DNA of 64,000 bases from Rehmannia glutinosa (GCA_016081115.2 JABTTQ020002836.1:558001-622000), one strand, 5' to 3'; counted from the stretch's first letter, positions 34,505 through 47,140 are shown. Made by a program: numbers and translations. The notes: a model not told the origin generated them from the letters alone.

Positions 34505-34884
34505 GAAATATATATTTTTAAACAAAAAACCGACTTTGTTTAGAATATTCGACATCAGTTTTAAACTCACACTAAAACATATAAAGAGGCGTTTTAAAAT
34601 GTGAATGACATCGGTTTATGGCCATTTTCTAAAATGTTTAACACATCGGTTTCTAACCGATTTTGTTCCTAACAAAATTGATGTTCAACCCAACACTATA
34701 ACATCATCTTTTATTAGAAACAAAATCGGTTGAAAACCGATGTCGTTTTGATATAACATCATTTTTTACGTGCTTATAACCGATGTTGAATATGCATACA
34801 TTTAACATCACCGATTACGATATCGGTCGATTTTCACATAGACATCGACAAAAAACAATGTCTATGAGCGTTTTTCTTGTAGTG
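34505..34884 (-). mobile_element. CACTA (CMC/EnSpm) transposon end
   Basis: On the minus strand the terminus is CACTACAAGAAAAACGCTC (34884-34866). It is followed by subterminal repeats of the type 'ACATCGGTTTTTAACCGATG' in both orientations (34540-34840). No transposase is seen and the opposite terminus was not found, so this is a truncated or non-autonomous end. Confidence 0.65.
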
Positions 34885-35065
34885 CATTGTACACAGAAAC
34901 TGAATAATCAGCTCAAGTAAATAAGTGTACTCATTTGTGTGAGAAATAGTGGCAGTGGTTTTCCGGTGATTTGGAGATCGGAGAAGGAAGGAGAAAAAGA
35001 TGATAAGAATCTGAAATTGGAGGTTGTTCATCCATGTATCGCTCTATATTTATTTATAGCCTCTT
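34885..35065 (-). promoter_or_regulatory. Promoter plus first-exon-like fragment cut by the CACTA end
   Basis: The minus strand reads CTATAAATAAATATAGAG (about 35061-35044) and then ATGGATGAAC at about 35035. A possible short frame (MDEQPPISDS...) continues for about 36 codons. The CACTA terminus begins 150 bp further on. It may be the 5' end of a host gene, otherwise absent here. Weak evidence. Confidence 0.25.
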
Positions 35066-35179
35066 AAATAATTAGATTGACTACCTAGCGATGATTAAAA
35101 AAAAAGGAGAATGTAGATAGATAAATAAAAGTGGTTTTACAGATTTTTTGATTTCATCACTTTGTTTTTATAATTTTAT

Positions 35180-36115
35180 CAAGTGAAAGTATTATATGTT
35201 GAATTGAAAATATTACACCTTATAAATTGCACTTTGAACTCAAAGTATTACACGTTGAACTGAATAGTATCACACTTTGAACTAATTAAAAAGTATTACT
35301 ACATGTTTAAGTGAAAAAGTATTACATTTGAACTTAATAGCATCAGATGTTGAACTAAAAGGTATTATAATTTAAATGAAAATATATGTTTTCAAAGTAA
35401 CAAAACTTATATTATTTATTTGCAAAGTTATATACAACCTTGTTTAAGAGTATCACATTTTACTACAAAAAGTATCACTTTTGTTCTAAAAAGTATGTAT
35501 TTTCAAAATAACAAATTGAAAAAAAAATACATGTTTATATGGAGTCACTACATATCTCGGATCTCCAACACCATATTAACATATGCAAAAACTTATATAG
35601 GACGGTCTTACGGGTTGCATTTCATGAGGCGGATACCCCAGACCCATGACCCAGCCCAAAAAACCGGTGGCATTTTTGTAAATATTGGGCTATCAAGTGG
35701 GTGTTATGATAATTAAAAAGTAGTAGTTTTTGGCTAAAAAAGAATCACTTTTACTCTGAAAAGTATACGCTATGGCAGTGACATCGGTGGCACATTATGT
35801 CCATGGGCGGTAGCATTTTTGTTATATTAGGCAGTGACATAGTATCACCTTTGACTCGAAAAGTATCTCTTATTATTAAAAGAGTGTCACTTTTACACTG
35901 AAAATATATTTTTTCAAAGTAACAAAATTGATATTACTTACATGAAAAGTATTACAGTTATAAGTGAAAAGTATTATAAGTTGAACTTAAAGTATTGCAA
36001 TTTTAAGTGAAAAGTATTACATGTTTAAGTGAAAAAGTATTATACATTGAACTGAAAAGTATTACTCGTTGAATTAAAAGTATTACTTATTTATAGAAAA
36101 GTATGCAGTTTCAAG
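35180..36115. repeat. Degenerate AAAAGTATTAC repeats
   Basis: Two clusters (about 35180-35400 and 35930-36115) and scattered units between them contain variants of AAAAGTATTACA with GTTGAACTGA, at irregular 20-35 bp spacing. The middle (35590-35710) holds a GC-richer piece with 'GGACGGTCTTACGGGTTGC'. No coding potential is seen. Confidence 0.55.
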
Positions 36116-36565
36116 TGTTATGATTTCATCCATTTTTCTTCCTTTTTCATCTTTATATCTCGTTCTCTTTCATTTCTTCATTCTTCATCTTTTTTCTTTG
36201 TTTCATGGTTGATTTAAAAGATTTAGAGGACAGAAGAAATTTCAAATGTAAAATTTTAAAAACATCCATTAATGGAGTTCTAAAGTTCTTCTAAGAGAAC
36301 GCACTAAGTTCAATTATGTTATTTGTATCCAAGGAAGAAAAACAAAACCCATCACAATCACAACAAAAACAATTAAATTGCGAAGACCCAAAACATGTAA
36401 ATTTTTTTTCTAATTTTCTGTGACTAAAATTGGTTATGCATCAACCTCCACGGCTCCACATATGTTTCCCTGCAATTTCTCCATCATCTAAAAGATCTTT
36501 AAAAAGATTCCAAACTTTAAATAAATCTATTAAAATAATAATTAGAAACACACTCAAAGTCTGTC

Positions 36566-36894
36566 TGAAAGCTTTCTATAAAAGATATAAAAGACAAAAT
36601 GAATATAGTAAAGAAAGATGGATCCATTATCATAAATTGATTAATGATTTCAGTACAAGGAATAATAGTACTGTGGCTGATATATATAGCCATAGTACCG
36701 AATATATGAGCAACATTTGTAACAATATAACTGGTTCCAATGAGCAAGGGAAAACAAATAAGATCTGCCACAGTTGGCACATAAAGATAAGAAGGAATAT
36801 TATGCTAACAGAATTATTCCTAGGAAATGATAGGATGTAATGCAGGCATACATTTTATCATTAGGCACTCTTGATATCATCATGATGGTTTTCA
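36566..36894 (-). repeat. 3' LTR of Copia B
   Basis: It is 329 bp with ends TGAAAGCTTTC ... GGTTTTCA on the plus strand, nearly identical to 41260-41588. The minus-strand polypurine tract ATTGAGGGGGCC lies directly outside it (36906-36895). Confidence 0.9.
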
Positions 36895-36906
36895 GGCCCC
36901 CTCAAT
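36895..36906 (-). other. Polypurine tract of Copia B
   Basis: The minus strand reads ATTGAGGGGGCC right next to the 3' LTR, the expected plus-strand primer position. Confidence 0.75.
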
Positions 36907-37126
36907 TCTAGAGAGGTCTTAAAAACAACATTCAACTTGTTTCTAAGCCGAAAGAAGAATTGACCTGACAAAGGTTTGGTCAAGGCATCAAAGAACTTGT
37001 TCAATGGCAGGGATATGTTGAGCGTAAATAGTCTTAGTTGTAACTTTTTTCTCTTACAAAATGTAGATCAAGCTCAAGTGCTTAGTCGGGGAATGAAAAA
37101 TTGGATTAATCAAACAGAAATAGCCC

Positions 37127-38882
37127 CTAAGTATCAGTCCATAGTGTGGTAGGCTTGTGAATGGAAAAACCAAGTTCAGTCAGGAAGGAGTGGAGCCAAA
37201 GAATATCACATGTAGTATGTGCAGTCATCTGTTTTTTAGCACTCCCAGAGATCAAATTGGGGCCAAAATAGATACATGAACCTATTGTGGACCTACAGTC
37301 ATCAATATCAGACCCCCAATCCGCATCTGAGAAAGTTGTAAGCCTATGACGAGAACCAGCAGCCAAGAATAAACCATAATCACTAGTTCCAGATAAGTAT
37401 CTCAAAATCCTCTTAACAGCCTTCCAATGACTATCCAGGGGTTGTATTGATTCACTTTATTGACACTATAGGCAATGTCTAGTCTAGTCATGGTAGCATA
37501 TTAAAGTCCTCCAACAAGTTGTCTAGTAATGGTTGTCCCTGGAATTTTGATAAAATAGGATGAGAAACCATGGGAGTGGCCAATCCTTTAGCTGTAGACA
37601 TTCCTGCTTTGCTGAGTAACTCTTGAACATACTTCTGTTGACTAAGAAGGATACCCTTGTTGGAATAAGTAACTTCAATTCCTAGAAAATAATTAAAAAT
37701 CCCCAAGTCCTGGAGAGAGAAAATGCTATGGAGATGATCAATAACACTATGTATGTCAGGATTGTGAGAACTAGTGATGATAATAACATCCACATAGGTG
37801 AGAATCATGATATGAGACACACCCTGGTGTTTGAAGAAAAGAGAGTTATCTGCCTTAGACATAGGAAATCCCAATGACTGCAAGACCATGGTTAATTTTG
37901 AATTCCAAGCCCGGGAAGCTTGCCTTAAACCATTCAGGGACTTGTGGAGCTTGCAAATAAGTGCTTCTCCAGTATAAGTGCATTTCTCGAAGCCAGTGAC
38001 TTGTTCCATATAAATATCAGTATCAAGATCCCCATTAAGAAAGGCATTATCAATATCAAGCTGTTGAATAGTGCAAGAATTAACTAATACGATGGATAAA
38101 ACAACTCGAATGGTGACAAGTCGAATAACAGGGCTGAAGGTCTCTGTGTAGTCAATCCCTGGTAACTGAGTAAACCCTTTCGCAACAAGTCTTGCCTTGT
38201 GTTTGGCAATAGAGCCATATGAATTTTTCTTCAATTTAAAGACCCATCGACAACAAATCAACTTTTTGTCTGGTAGAAGATGGGAAGCAGGAAGAAGAGA
38301 CCAAGTGTGATTCTGAATGAAGGCATTAAACTCTTTCACCATAGCATCCTTCCACCGAGGGATAGCAAGAGCATCTTGAAAAACACGGGGCTCAATGTCA
38401 GACTGGAGAACAACTGCATAAGATTTAGGCCTATAAATGCCACATTTAGAACGAGTCAACATGGGGTGACCACCTGCATTTCTGTTAATATCAAAAGAAT
38501 CAACAGGCTTAGTAGGGGCAGGGGCAGGGGAATCATCAGCACATATTGGTAAATCTATGGTAATAGTGCCACCAGAGATAGATGTGTTATGAGGGATTTC
38601 AATAGGACGGTGAGAAGAAGAGCTGGAAGAAGAGGAAGATGGAGTAAGATTTGAACCAGGTTGAGAAGGAGAGGAAAACACAGAAGGAGAACTCTCAAGT
38701 GTGGAGTCAGAAGAGGATGGCCGGGGGATATTATCAAAGGTAAGAATTGGTAAAGATGCAGAAAAGGGACTGGGAAGGGTGGTGGATGAATGAGGGTTGG
38801 ACTGAGTGTGTTGAAAAGGTAATTTTGTTTCAGTAAATATGACATTTTTGGTAATGATGATCCTTTTGTTGGGTAATAACAC
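37127..38882 (-). pseudogene. Copia B reverse transcriptase and RNase H
   Basis: A 464-codon open stretch (38882-37488) covers a Ser/Pro-rich linker, then RT: WKDAMVKEFNAF, CRWVFKLKKNS, QLDIDNAFLNGDL, SLNGLRQASRAW and LTYVDVIIITSS. In that last block the second catalytic aspartate of YVDD is valine, so the enzyme would be inactive. RNase H (37405-37127) has FSDADWGSDIDD and is cut short at LWTDT. A frame change lies near 37488-37405. Confidence 0.85.
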
Positions 38883-38885
38883 CTT

Positions 38886-40185
38886 CTAACCTTTATACTG
38901 GGAGCTATAACCAAGAAATGTACTAGGAATACTTCTATACTCAAGTTTATGTTTATTGTAGGGTCGGATATGAGGGAAGCAGAGGCAACCAAATACCTTG
39001 AGGAAGCGATAGTTTGGTTGTTGTCTGTGTAAGGAGTTCATAGGGAGTCTTGAAATTAAGAGTTTTGGATGGAAGCCTATTGATGAGAAATACAACAGAA
39101 GTAATGGCATCATCCTAGTAAATTTGAGAAATACTAGAATGAGCCAACAAGGTAAGAGCAGTTTCAAGGAGGTGCCTATGCTTTCTTTCAACAATGCCAT
39201 TTTATTGGGGAGTGTAAGGACAAGTAATTCTATGAACAATACCAGACTCAACAAAAAATTTACTCAATTGTTTGAACTCAGTCCCTCCATCGATCGCACA
39301 ATTTTAATTTTTTTTGCCTAATGGTTCTCTACAAGAGTTTTGAAGTGAGTGAAAGCATTAATAGTTTCAGATTTAGACTTGAGAAGATATAACCATGTGT
39401 ATCTAGTATGATGATCAACAAAACTGACATAATAGGTGTATCAATTGGTGGATTTAATAGGGGAAGGCCCCCACAAATCAGTATGAATTAAGGCAAGGGG
39501 TTCACAATATTCAGTGATAGACAATGGAAATGGTTGTTTATGACTTTTTCTTGTAAACAAGAAGAACAAACAGAGGTATTTTTACTATCATTAAAGGAAA
39601 GATTACACCCTTGTAGGACTTTCTTTACAATGTCATAAGAAGCATGTCCCAATCTAAAGTGCCAAAGATCTAAATCTTGTCCTTTGAGATGCATGACATT
39701 GACTACCTTGGAAGGAAAAGACTGAGGAAGACTGGAGTAGCTAGAATGAGTATGGTTGAATCGAGAAGACGGTGGAGTGGAACTGGATAGATGAAATTTG
39801 TAAAGACCATTGTCAACACTCCCTTTGAGCAAAATTTTCCCTGTGACTTGGTCCTTCACCAAACAAAAAGATGGGTGAAATTCAAATACACCTTATTATC
39901 TTTAGCAAACTGAGATACACTAATCAAGTTTTTAGTAATAGAAGAAACATGAAGCAGATTTTTCAACATGAAAGCATGATTATGGTAAGGAAATGGTGGC
40001 TGAACCATAAAAGAACCAATATGAAAGATATTCAAACATGTGCCATTGCCCATATGAACTCTGTCATTTCCTTGATAGTCATTAGAGATCTTTGAGGTTC
40101 CCAAGATCATAAGTCGATGGTTTGTAGCTCCAGTCAGGGAACCAACTAATATCAGAATTAGTCTCTTGAGTTCTACTGACCACAT
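38886..40185 (-). pseudogene. Copia B protease and integrase
   Basis: The protease region (40185-39856) lacks a clean DSGA: the copy-A DSGATNHLT reads TGATNHR after a small deletion. GAG-pre-integrase (39862-39488) has the HHCC signature LWHFRLGHASYDIV ... CSSC. The integrase core and C-terminus (39487-38886) continue in several frames. Confidence 0.75.
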
Positions 40186-41245
40186 TTACAGATCCACCTC
40201 CAAACTGTCCTGAGTGGTTGCTAGCATGGTTTGGAGTAGTGAAAGAGATGTTGTTGTGTGTAGAGGGTGGAGTGAAACTGAGGTTGCTTCTATGGAAGTA
40301 TTTATCAGCAGTATGACCCGGGACAAAGCAGATTTGGCATCTGGGCTTCCAGTTGGAGTTCCAATCTCTGCCATCCCTTCCTCGATAAGCTTCTCCTCTG
40401 AAAGAATCTTTGCCATCTCTAGTGTTGTAGTTTGAGAAATTACCTCGACCTCTGAAACCTGGTGATGAACCACCCTCATGTTGCTAGAGTCATGAGTGGT
40501 GATGTTAACATTCGGTGTGGAACCTTCAGTGTTGATGTGGCTTCCATCCAAGCCTTCCGATCGCGGCTTCATAAGCGAGCAAAGCAGGCATGAGCCTCCA
40601 TTAGAGTTTATGGTTCAATTATAGAATTGATTGAAACCATTACAGGGTTATACTCAGATCCAATGCCGGAAACAATATAAGCAATTTGACTCTGTTCACT
40701 TATCTTTTCCCCAGCTGTAGATAACATATTACCATAGGCCTTAACCTTATTAAGGTAATCTCTTATAGCCATGGATCCTTTCTTTGATTAATGTTCGTAA
40801 CTAAAGCTTGTATTGCATAATCTTGGCTCTAGAATGACTTGCAAAGCCTGACTCAAGGCAATCACAAATTTCTTTGGATGTGATCAATCCAACAGTAGTA
40901 ACAATCGATTTCGAAGAAAGAAGAAAAGAAGCCAAGAAGCTATAAGTTGATCTTGTCTTTCCCATATAACAAACTCGGGTTGGGAGTATTTTGTTTGCCG
41001 CCAAAGATCGTGGTGAAGCGGTCGGGGTATTACTTCTCTGTCAAGTATTGCTCTAGACCATAGCCATTGATAGCAAAGCAAAAATCTCATCGTCTCCATA
41101 TGAGGTAGTTAACCTCATTCAACTTGACTCAATAAGTGACTCTGGGGTAGATAATCGACTCACTGGTTTGTAGGTGTCGCCATTAATAGCTAGAATAAGC
41201 GAAAGATGAAGAAAGGTACCAAGGTACAGAGCCAGGACTAGTTAT
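40186..41245 (-). pseudogene. Copia B gag
   Basis: It is collinear with Copia A gag (7612-8679) but more interrupted. The N-terminal part is at 41099-40801 in two frames and the RNA-binding tail at 40572-40186. Many of the breaks coincide with CAG/CTG sites of Copia A (see findings). Confidence 0.75.
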
Positions 41246-41259
41246 GGGCTCTGATACCA
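41246..41259 (-). other. Primer-binding site of Copia B
   Basis: The minus strand reads TGGTATCAGAGCCC directly next to the 5' LTR. Confidence 0.85.
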
Positions 41260-41588
41260 TGAAAGCTTTCTATAAAAGACGTAAAAGACAAAATGAATAT
41301 AGCAAAGAAAGATGAATCCATTATCATAAATTGATTAATGATTTCAGTACAAGGAATAATAGTATCGTGGCTGATATATATAGCCATAGTACCGAATATA
41401 AGAGCAGCACTTGTAACAATATAACTTGTTCCAATAAGCAAGGGAAAATAAATAAGATCTGCCACAGCTGGCACATAAAGATAAGAAGGAATATTATGCT
41501 AACAGAATTATTCCTAGAAAATGATAGGATGTAATGCAGGCATACATTTGATCATTAGGCACTCTTGATATCATCATGATGGTTTTCA
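41260..41588 (-). repeat. 5' LTR of Copia B
   Basis: It is 329 bp, the same boundaries and length as the 3' LTR and the Copia A LTR (8694-9022). Confidence 0.9.
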
Positions 41589-42445
41589 CTGCCCATTACA
41601 ACAAACAAAGGTTTTCAGTTTTTGACGTATACACACGCAAGGTAGAAATGGCAAGGGTGGAATGTCTCATGGAAACTTTGGTGAGGGTAAAGATGGAGAA
41701 GAAGAGAACATGGTTTTGCATGTACAACCTACGTATAGAGAGAGAGAGAGAGAGAGAGACGTGCGCATATGTATTGAATTTTGGGTTTATTTGGATTTTG
41801 GTAGTGGGGATCCATCTAACGGATCTAAGTCCGTGAGACAGTCTCACAATAGACATACTCAACATTTTTTATCTTTGGAACCATGGAACTTATTGGTGGA
41901 ATATGCCTCAATTTATATCATACATGACTACCATGTGGTAGGATGTGTTTATAACCGATACTAGTGATCCACCGTGCAATGCAATGGATTATATATTAAG
42001 TAAATGTAAATTTAACATTTTAGTTATTTTAATTAATTATATTCAATATATTGTTTAATTGTAAATTCATTATTTGCTTTTCATACAATGGCCATTACTA
42101 CATTGTCGAATCAACATTTTCTAAATAAACAAAAAAAATGAACTTTCAAATAAATAAAATTCCAAATATTTTTATTATATAAAAATAATGAAAATAACAA
42201 ATCAGAGCACAATTAATCTTTACAGGCTCAAAAAATAAAACAAACAAAATTCGCAATAAAAATTAATTTAATTCTTTATGAATTTCCATAGCAATTTTTT
42301 TTATCCTATTCGATATTTCCAACCATTAATTAACACAATATTACAAATTAAATTCATTATGAGACAAAGAAAAGTAGCACAAATTATTGCTTATTTCAAT
42401 ACATAAAGTTAACAAAAAAAATAATTTAAAAATACACAAAAAAAA
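41589..42445. other. Non-coding flank, copy of 9023-9903
   Basis: It contains a shorter (GA)n tract (about 41739-41758) and a Helitron-like end (CTAG at about 41961, hairpin to 41985). No gene is seen. Confidence 0.6.
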
Positions 42446-42527
42446 GGGAAAAGGACATGAATACCCCATTTTCCGTACTCAATCACTGCACAATACCCAT
42501 TTTCCGCTGATTTTGGACAAAAATACC

Positions 42528-43247
42528 TAGGGATGGCAAAATCCATGGGATCCATCCCCGTTGGTACCCGAATAATTAGGGATGGGGAATCCCCGATTAA
42601 TTAGGGGATGGGAACGGGGATGGGGATTCCCCGCTTTTCTGAAACCGAGGATGAGACGGGGATGATATTTATATCCCCCGTTCCATTCCCGTCCCCGTCA
42701 CCGCCCCCGATTAGATGAAACGTGGATTCCCCATCCCCGTCCCCGTTCACCGAAATATATATTATATATATGTATATATATTATTAATAGTCTACTAAAA
42801 ATAGTTGTTAGTGAGAAGTGTTTATGTTTATATATTTGTTTATTTTATTAAATTGTAAAATTAAACCCTAAAAATTATGAGTTTTATATTGTAATGATTT
42901 TTAATTTTTAAAATTACAAGACTTTGTATTTTAAAAATTGTTGTATTTAACTCATTTTCTTAAAGTATTTTATATTATGGAGTTATTATAAGATTAGCTA
43001 GTGATTCATGATATTTCATCTATTTTAATTATTAATTATTTTATGTAAAAAAATATTTTTTTTATTAATAAATACAAAACGGGGACCCCAATTCCCCGCG
43101 GGAACCCCGTTCCCCGAATGGAGATTCCCCATCCCCGTACTAGATGCCCAAAATGGGGAATGGTATGGGGATGGTATTTGAAATGGGATTTGGGGACGGG
43201 GATGGTATGTCCCATACCAGCCCCGTCCCCGCCCATTGTCATCCCTA
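42528..43247. mobile_element. hAT-type non-autonomous element nested in the MULE
   Basis: It is 720 bp with terminal repeats TAGGGATGGCAA / TAGGGATGACAA and a perfect 8-bp target duplication AAAATACC (42520-42527 and 43248-43255). Near its ends are many 'GGGGATGGGGATTCCCC'-type inverted repeats. No transposase. Confidence 0.9.
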
Positions 43248-43473
43248 AAAATACCATTTTCCGCTGAATTTTGACAAAAATACCCATTTTCATTTTTTTT
43301 TTGACAAAAATACCCATTTTCCGCTGATTTTTTGCGTTGGTTGCTTTGTTGTTTCTCTGTTATTTCTTTGTTGTTTCAAACATGTTTGTTGTTTCTTTGT
43401 TGTTTCATACCTGTTTCATTTATGTTTCTTATATGTTTCACTTAGCCAACTTTTCATTGAATTCCACAGTTGC

Positions 43474-43826
43474 ATGGAGAAAAAATCTCAGTTGTTGGTA
43501 TGCTACAATGGACAATGGGAAGAAAATAGAGAGTATACCAACTTTGAAATAATAAGAATATCGATTCCAATGGATCGCACATTCAAGACCCTAAACGAAA
43601 TCTTGGAACAACAAATTCAATTAAGAAAATTTGAGCTTACTTGTCCATCATCGGCTATGAGAAATGGACACGTACAACTTGTCGACCAAAAAAATACTTT
43701 GTATTGACTTCCAACATCGTAGAATTATTGAATGCATCAATCAGCGGGGAAAGACCTACTAGTAACAACTTTGCTAGAGTGCGTGAAATCTTTAGTTCAA
43801 GATTAAGCATGCAAACATTGAAATGA
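43474..43826 (+). pseudogene. MULE transposase fragments
   Basis: A first frame (43474-43707) begins LLVCYNGQWEENREYTNFE, like the N-terminal part of MuDR/MULE transposases. The next frame (43641-43826) has IGYEKWTRTTC and KYFVLTSNIVELLNA, the conserved C-terminal 'W-R ... TSN-AE-LN' block. The catalytic DDE core between them is deleted, so the element could not move itself. Confidence 0.65.
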
Positions 43827-45480
43827 AGCAAGATCAACATTTACAATGATGACAAAAAAAAAGTTGAAGAGTATATGGGGAAAAACTACACTATTTCTCT
43901 AAATTTAAAAGCAATTTACTACAAACTTTTATCACATGATCCCCTGTTTAACAATTGTTTCTTACATGTTTCATTTATGTTGCTTAGATGTTTCAACTGA
44001 TTACACCATCATAATTAAGATTTACGTAACAACAATTCTCTAAAATCATTAGGAAGTGGAGGTAGAATCTCAATGTCGTTGTCATCGTCATCACCATTTT
44101 GCAGCTTCAACTTAGTATAATTGTGAAGCAGGTGACTGAGCCTTGCTTATTCATTCTATATCTCAAACGCTTCGACGTCCATAGCCCCCCCAACAATAAA
44201 GTGTTTGACATAACAAGCAACAAAAATCCAACATTCACTACAAAAGAAATAAAAAAAAAGATACACAGTCAGATAGATAACACAACAAATTAAAAGCAAT
44301 AATAAAGAATAAAATAAATGGAAAATACATAAAAGAACAAAAAAACATAAAAGAAACAACTTCGAAACAACATCGAAACAAACGAAAAACTTCAAATCAC
44401 AAAATAATAAAAGAACAGAGAAAAATCATGCATCAGCAACACAAAATCCCCTATTTCTTTTTCAACACAAAATAATACCCTACCATATGTGGTCTCCTTT
44501 TTTCTTTTTCCTTTTCAATTTATAGTCCCTCGGTCCTCTCTTTAGGACGAGAATTACAATTTTTGTACTGACTCTTTCGAGGTAAAAATTAATCTGCATT
44601 TGTTAATTTTCGGCCTCTGTTTTTTTGTCCTTTCTCTGTTATAGTTGGGAAGTAGGTGAGTGGGCTTGTTCTAGAATAAATCCTTTTCATCTTTATGAAG
44701 TTTTTAAGTGGTTTGATTATTTTTGAAAGTTTTGGATAGTCAAGATGTGATTTTTATTCTGATTTGATTTTTGTTTTTTGGTTTGTTTTCCAAGAATTTT
44801 CAGAAGTGAAAACACTATTATATTTCTGGGAAAAAGGGCTGCTTTGGTTTTGTTGATTTTTTTTTCTTTTCATAATTATATTTTTAGCTTTTTCTTTGTG
44901 TAGTACAACTAAAAATCATTTTTAATTAGATCGCATCTAGTTCAGAATTTTTGATATTTTTTCTCCATTTTTGAAGAGAAGTATATGTTTTTCTTTTGGT
45001 AAATTTGAAATTTGGTAAATATTTTCTCAAATACCAAGAACAACTTTTTCTCACTCCAATTTTGTAATTTTAAAGTCACAAGATTATGGATCTGTTAGTC
45101 AAGCTTATGGATTGATTTTTTGAACGCTAGAAAACAAAAAAAGTTTCGATTTTTCCAAAGATCTACATAGTTTCCTTCAAATTAATTATATATTTTAGTA
45201 TGAATGAACACGTCCAAAGATCTATGTCGACTCTTCTTTGAGGATCTTAACTTAAAACAAAACTAAACAAATAAATTTCTTGTTTCAAGTATTCATTGTT
45301 CACATATTTGTAACTTGTTTTGTTTAAAAACTATCTTTCTTAAAAATATCAGCAACACATATGGAGAGGAAGGTGATGAAACCAAAGGTAGGGTATTTTT
45401 GTCATGGGATGTAGTGGGTGGGGTATTTTTGTGATGGGTGGGTATTTTTGTCGTTTTTCTAAAAACCAGGGTATTTTGTG
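43827..45480. other. Right arm of the MULE, no gene recognised
   Basis: AT-rich, without a convincing open frame. It ends in the subterminal GGGTATTTTTGT repeats (45390-45470). Confidence 0.4.
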
Positions 45481-45490
45481 TAATTTTCTC

Positions 45491-46232
45491 AAAACAAATG
45501 TTAAAAAAGCCCAATTGGGATCTTGCGGAAAAGAACCCGGTGGGAGTGGGTAGCATTTGTAATGCAAAAGAAACCAATCCGATTGAATTAATCCATTCGA
45601 CTTGTGGTCGTGGATTGCTATTTCTCTTTTGCATAGTAAATGAGCCCATTAACCTAAATACAAAAGATATACATTTCAACGAACAAATCTTCTTCACCTT
45701 CTTTACCCTGTCAATTGGTTTCCAAAGAAATCTAGAACATTGTTTTGCTCTCCCATTTTCTCAATCAAATATCTCAAAATGAAGTTTTATTTTCATATTT
45801 ACGAAGCTATTTTCATGTTTATTTTACGATTTTAAAATTTTTTCATGAGTTATTTTTTCATTTTATTGTTAGGATCTGTAGAAAAAATAAGAAAAATCGC
45901 CAGCTCTATACATTTTCTTGTACGATCTATAAATTTTAGAGATTATATATGGAAATGGATATATTACAAATGTTCTTTGTTAAATAACTTGTATTATCAG
46001 GAAATACAATTAAAAGAATTCGAGATCTTATTGTGATATTGATAAAAGATTTTGTAATTAGTTTCAAGTTAGTTACACTCTTTGTTAAAGTTAGTTACAC
46101 TACATTTTGGTTGTTAGTTACATCAAGACACACACACCTGACTCCTCTATAAATAAGATGTAATCACCTCTATAAATACACAATTCACATATATGAAATC
46201 AATTCATATTTATATCTTCATTATGGTATCTG
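45491..46232 (+). repeat. Copy of the element C leader/LTR part
   Basis: It corresponds to 9904-10655. The TATA box TATAAATAAG lies at about 46149, the LTR-type end TATCTTCA at about 46219 and TGGTATCTGAGC as primer-binding site at about 46224. The primer site is better kept here than in the first copy. Confidence 0.6.
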
Positions 46233-46264
46233 AGCGTTGATAGCTGTTGTTTTTTTCCGGCGAT

Positions 46265-47140
46265 GGTTACACAACCGATCTCCATGATTTCTTCTCCAAT
46301 TTCGATTATTGGATCAACTCCACACTTCATTCCAATCGGCGTTCGTCTTGATCTTGGCAACTATCACTTTTGGAAAGCTCGGGTGCTATCTACACTCCGA
46401 GCTCATGGCCCGATGGATATCTCTTTGGCACAATCCGTCCTCCGCCGGGAGTTTCATCCTATTTCTCGGTACTAGTAATTACGAATTGGTTTGAATTCGA
46501 TTATCAAATCTTGTTGTGACGTGATCAGTTCCTGCTTAGTTGGCTCTTATCCTCTATTGGTGAATCAATGTTAGGCCACGTGAGTCAATGTCACCATGCT
46601 TATGATGTGTGGTCGTGTTTGAAAAGTTATTTGTTACTCAATCCAAAGCTCGAGCAATGCAACTTCATTTGTCTCTTGACTATGAAGAAATGTGATCTTA
46701 TAATTGATAAGTTTCAATTGAAGATGAAATATGTCTTTGATGATTTAGGTTCGATTGGGCACACTATTACTAATGATGAATTAGTATTTTACATTATTGG
46801 GGGGTTAGGAACTGATTATGAATATATGATTGTTAATCTAACTACTCGTGTTGATCATGTTTCATTGCAAGAGGCTCAGTCTATTCTACAAACACATGAA
46901 ATGCGTTTGCAAAATCAAGTTGCTATTGGTACTCATACAAACTATGCAATCCTCTGTTTTGCAATCTCCTTCAACTCATCTTGTTATGCATTATGATCAT
47001 TCTCGAGGAAGAGGTTGATTTTCTAAGGGTCGTGGCCGTGGAGGCCGTTTCCAACGATATAACAATATTGGGCATGTTTGTCAATTATGTGGAAAGCCAA
47101 ATCATCTATCATGCCAGATGAAGTGTTTCAATTTTTGATG
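46265..47140 (+). pseudogene. Copia gag of element C, second copy, broken
   Basis: It is collinear with 10696-11580 and starts at the same ATG (46265). The frame is broken by small indels near 46410, 46480, 46615 and 46990. The zinc knuckle here keeps the histidine (codon 47103-47105) lost in copy 1 but lacks two residues before its last cysteine. Confidence 0.75.

Larger units (their letters stand above)
36566..41588 (-). mobile_element. Copia B, complete but degenerate LTR retrotransposon (5,023 bp)
   Basis: It has two 329-bp LTRs (36566-36894, 41260-41588), PBS 41259-41246 and polypurine tract 36906-36895. On the minus strand the order is gag, protease, integrase, RT, RNase H. The flanks CTGTC (36561-36565) and CTGCC (41589-41593) are a 5-bp target duplication with one difference. 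Domain order INT-RT-RH makes it Copia; the short LTR and gag type suggest the Ale/Retrofit lineage (inference). Frames are broken in several places. Confidence 0.9.
42446..45490. mobile_element. Mutator-like element (MULE), about 3,045 bp, degenerate
   Basis: The ends GGGAAAAGGACATGAATACCC and (inverted) GAGAAAATTACACAAAATACCC form an imperfect terminal inverted repeat. The element is inserted in an A-run that is intact as an empty site at about 9893-9903 in the other copy. Subterminal copies of 'GACAAAAATACCCATTTTC' recur at both ends. Transposase fragments lie at 43474-43826. The A-rich flanks prevent an exact 9-bp target duplication from being read. Confidence 0.75.

Noticed and set aside
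43036..43317. Gly-rich minus-strand frame in the nested hAT element
   Set aside because: It arises from the GGGGATGGGGA repeats of the element ends; low complexity without a domain.
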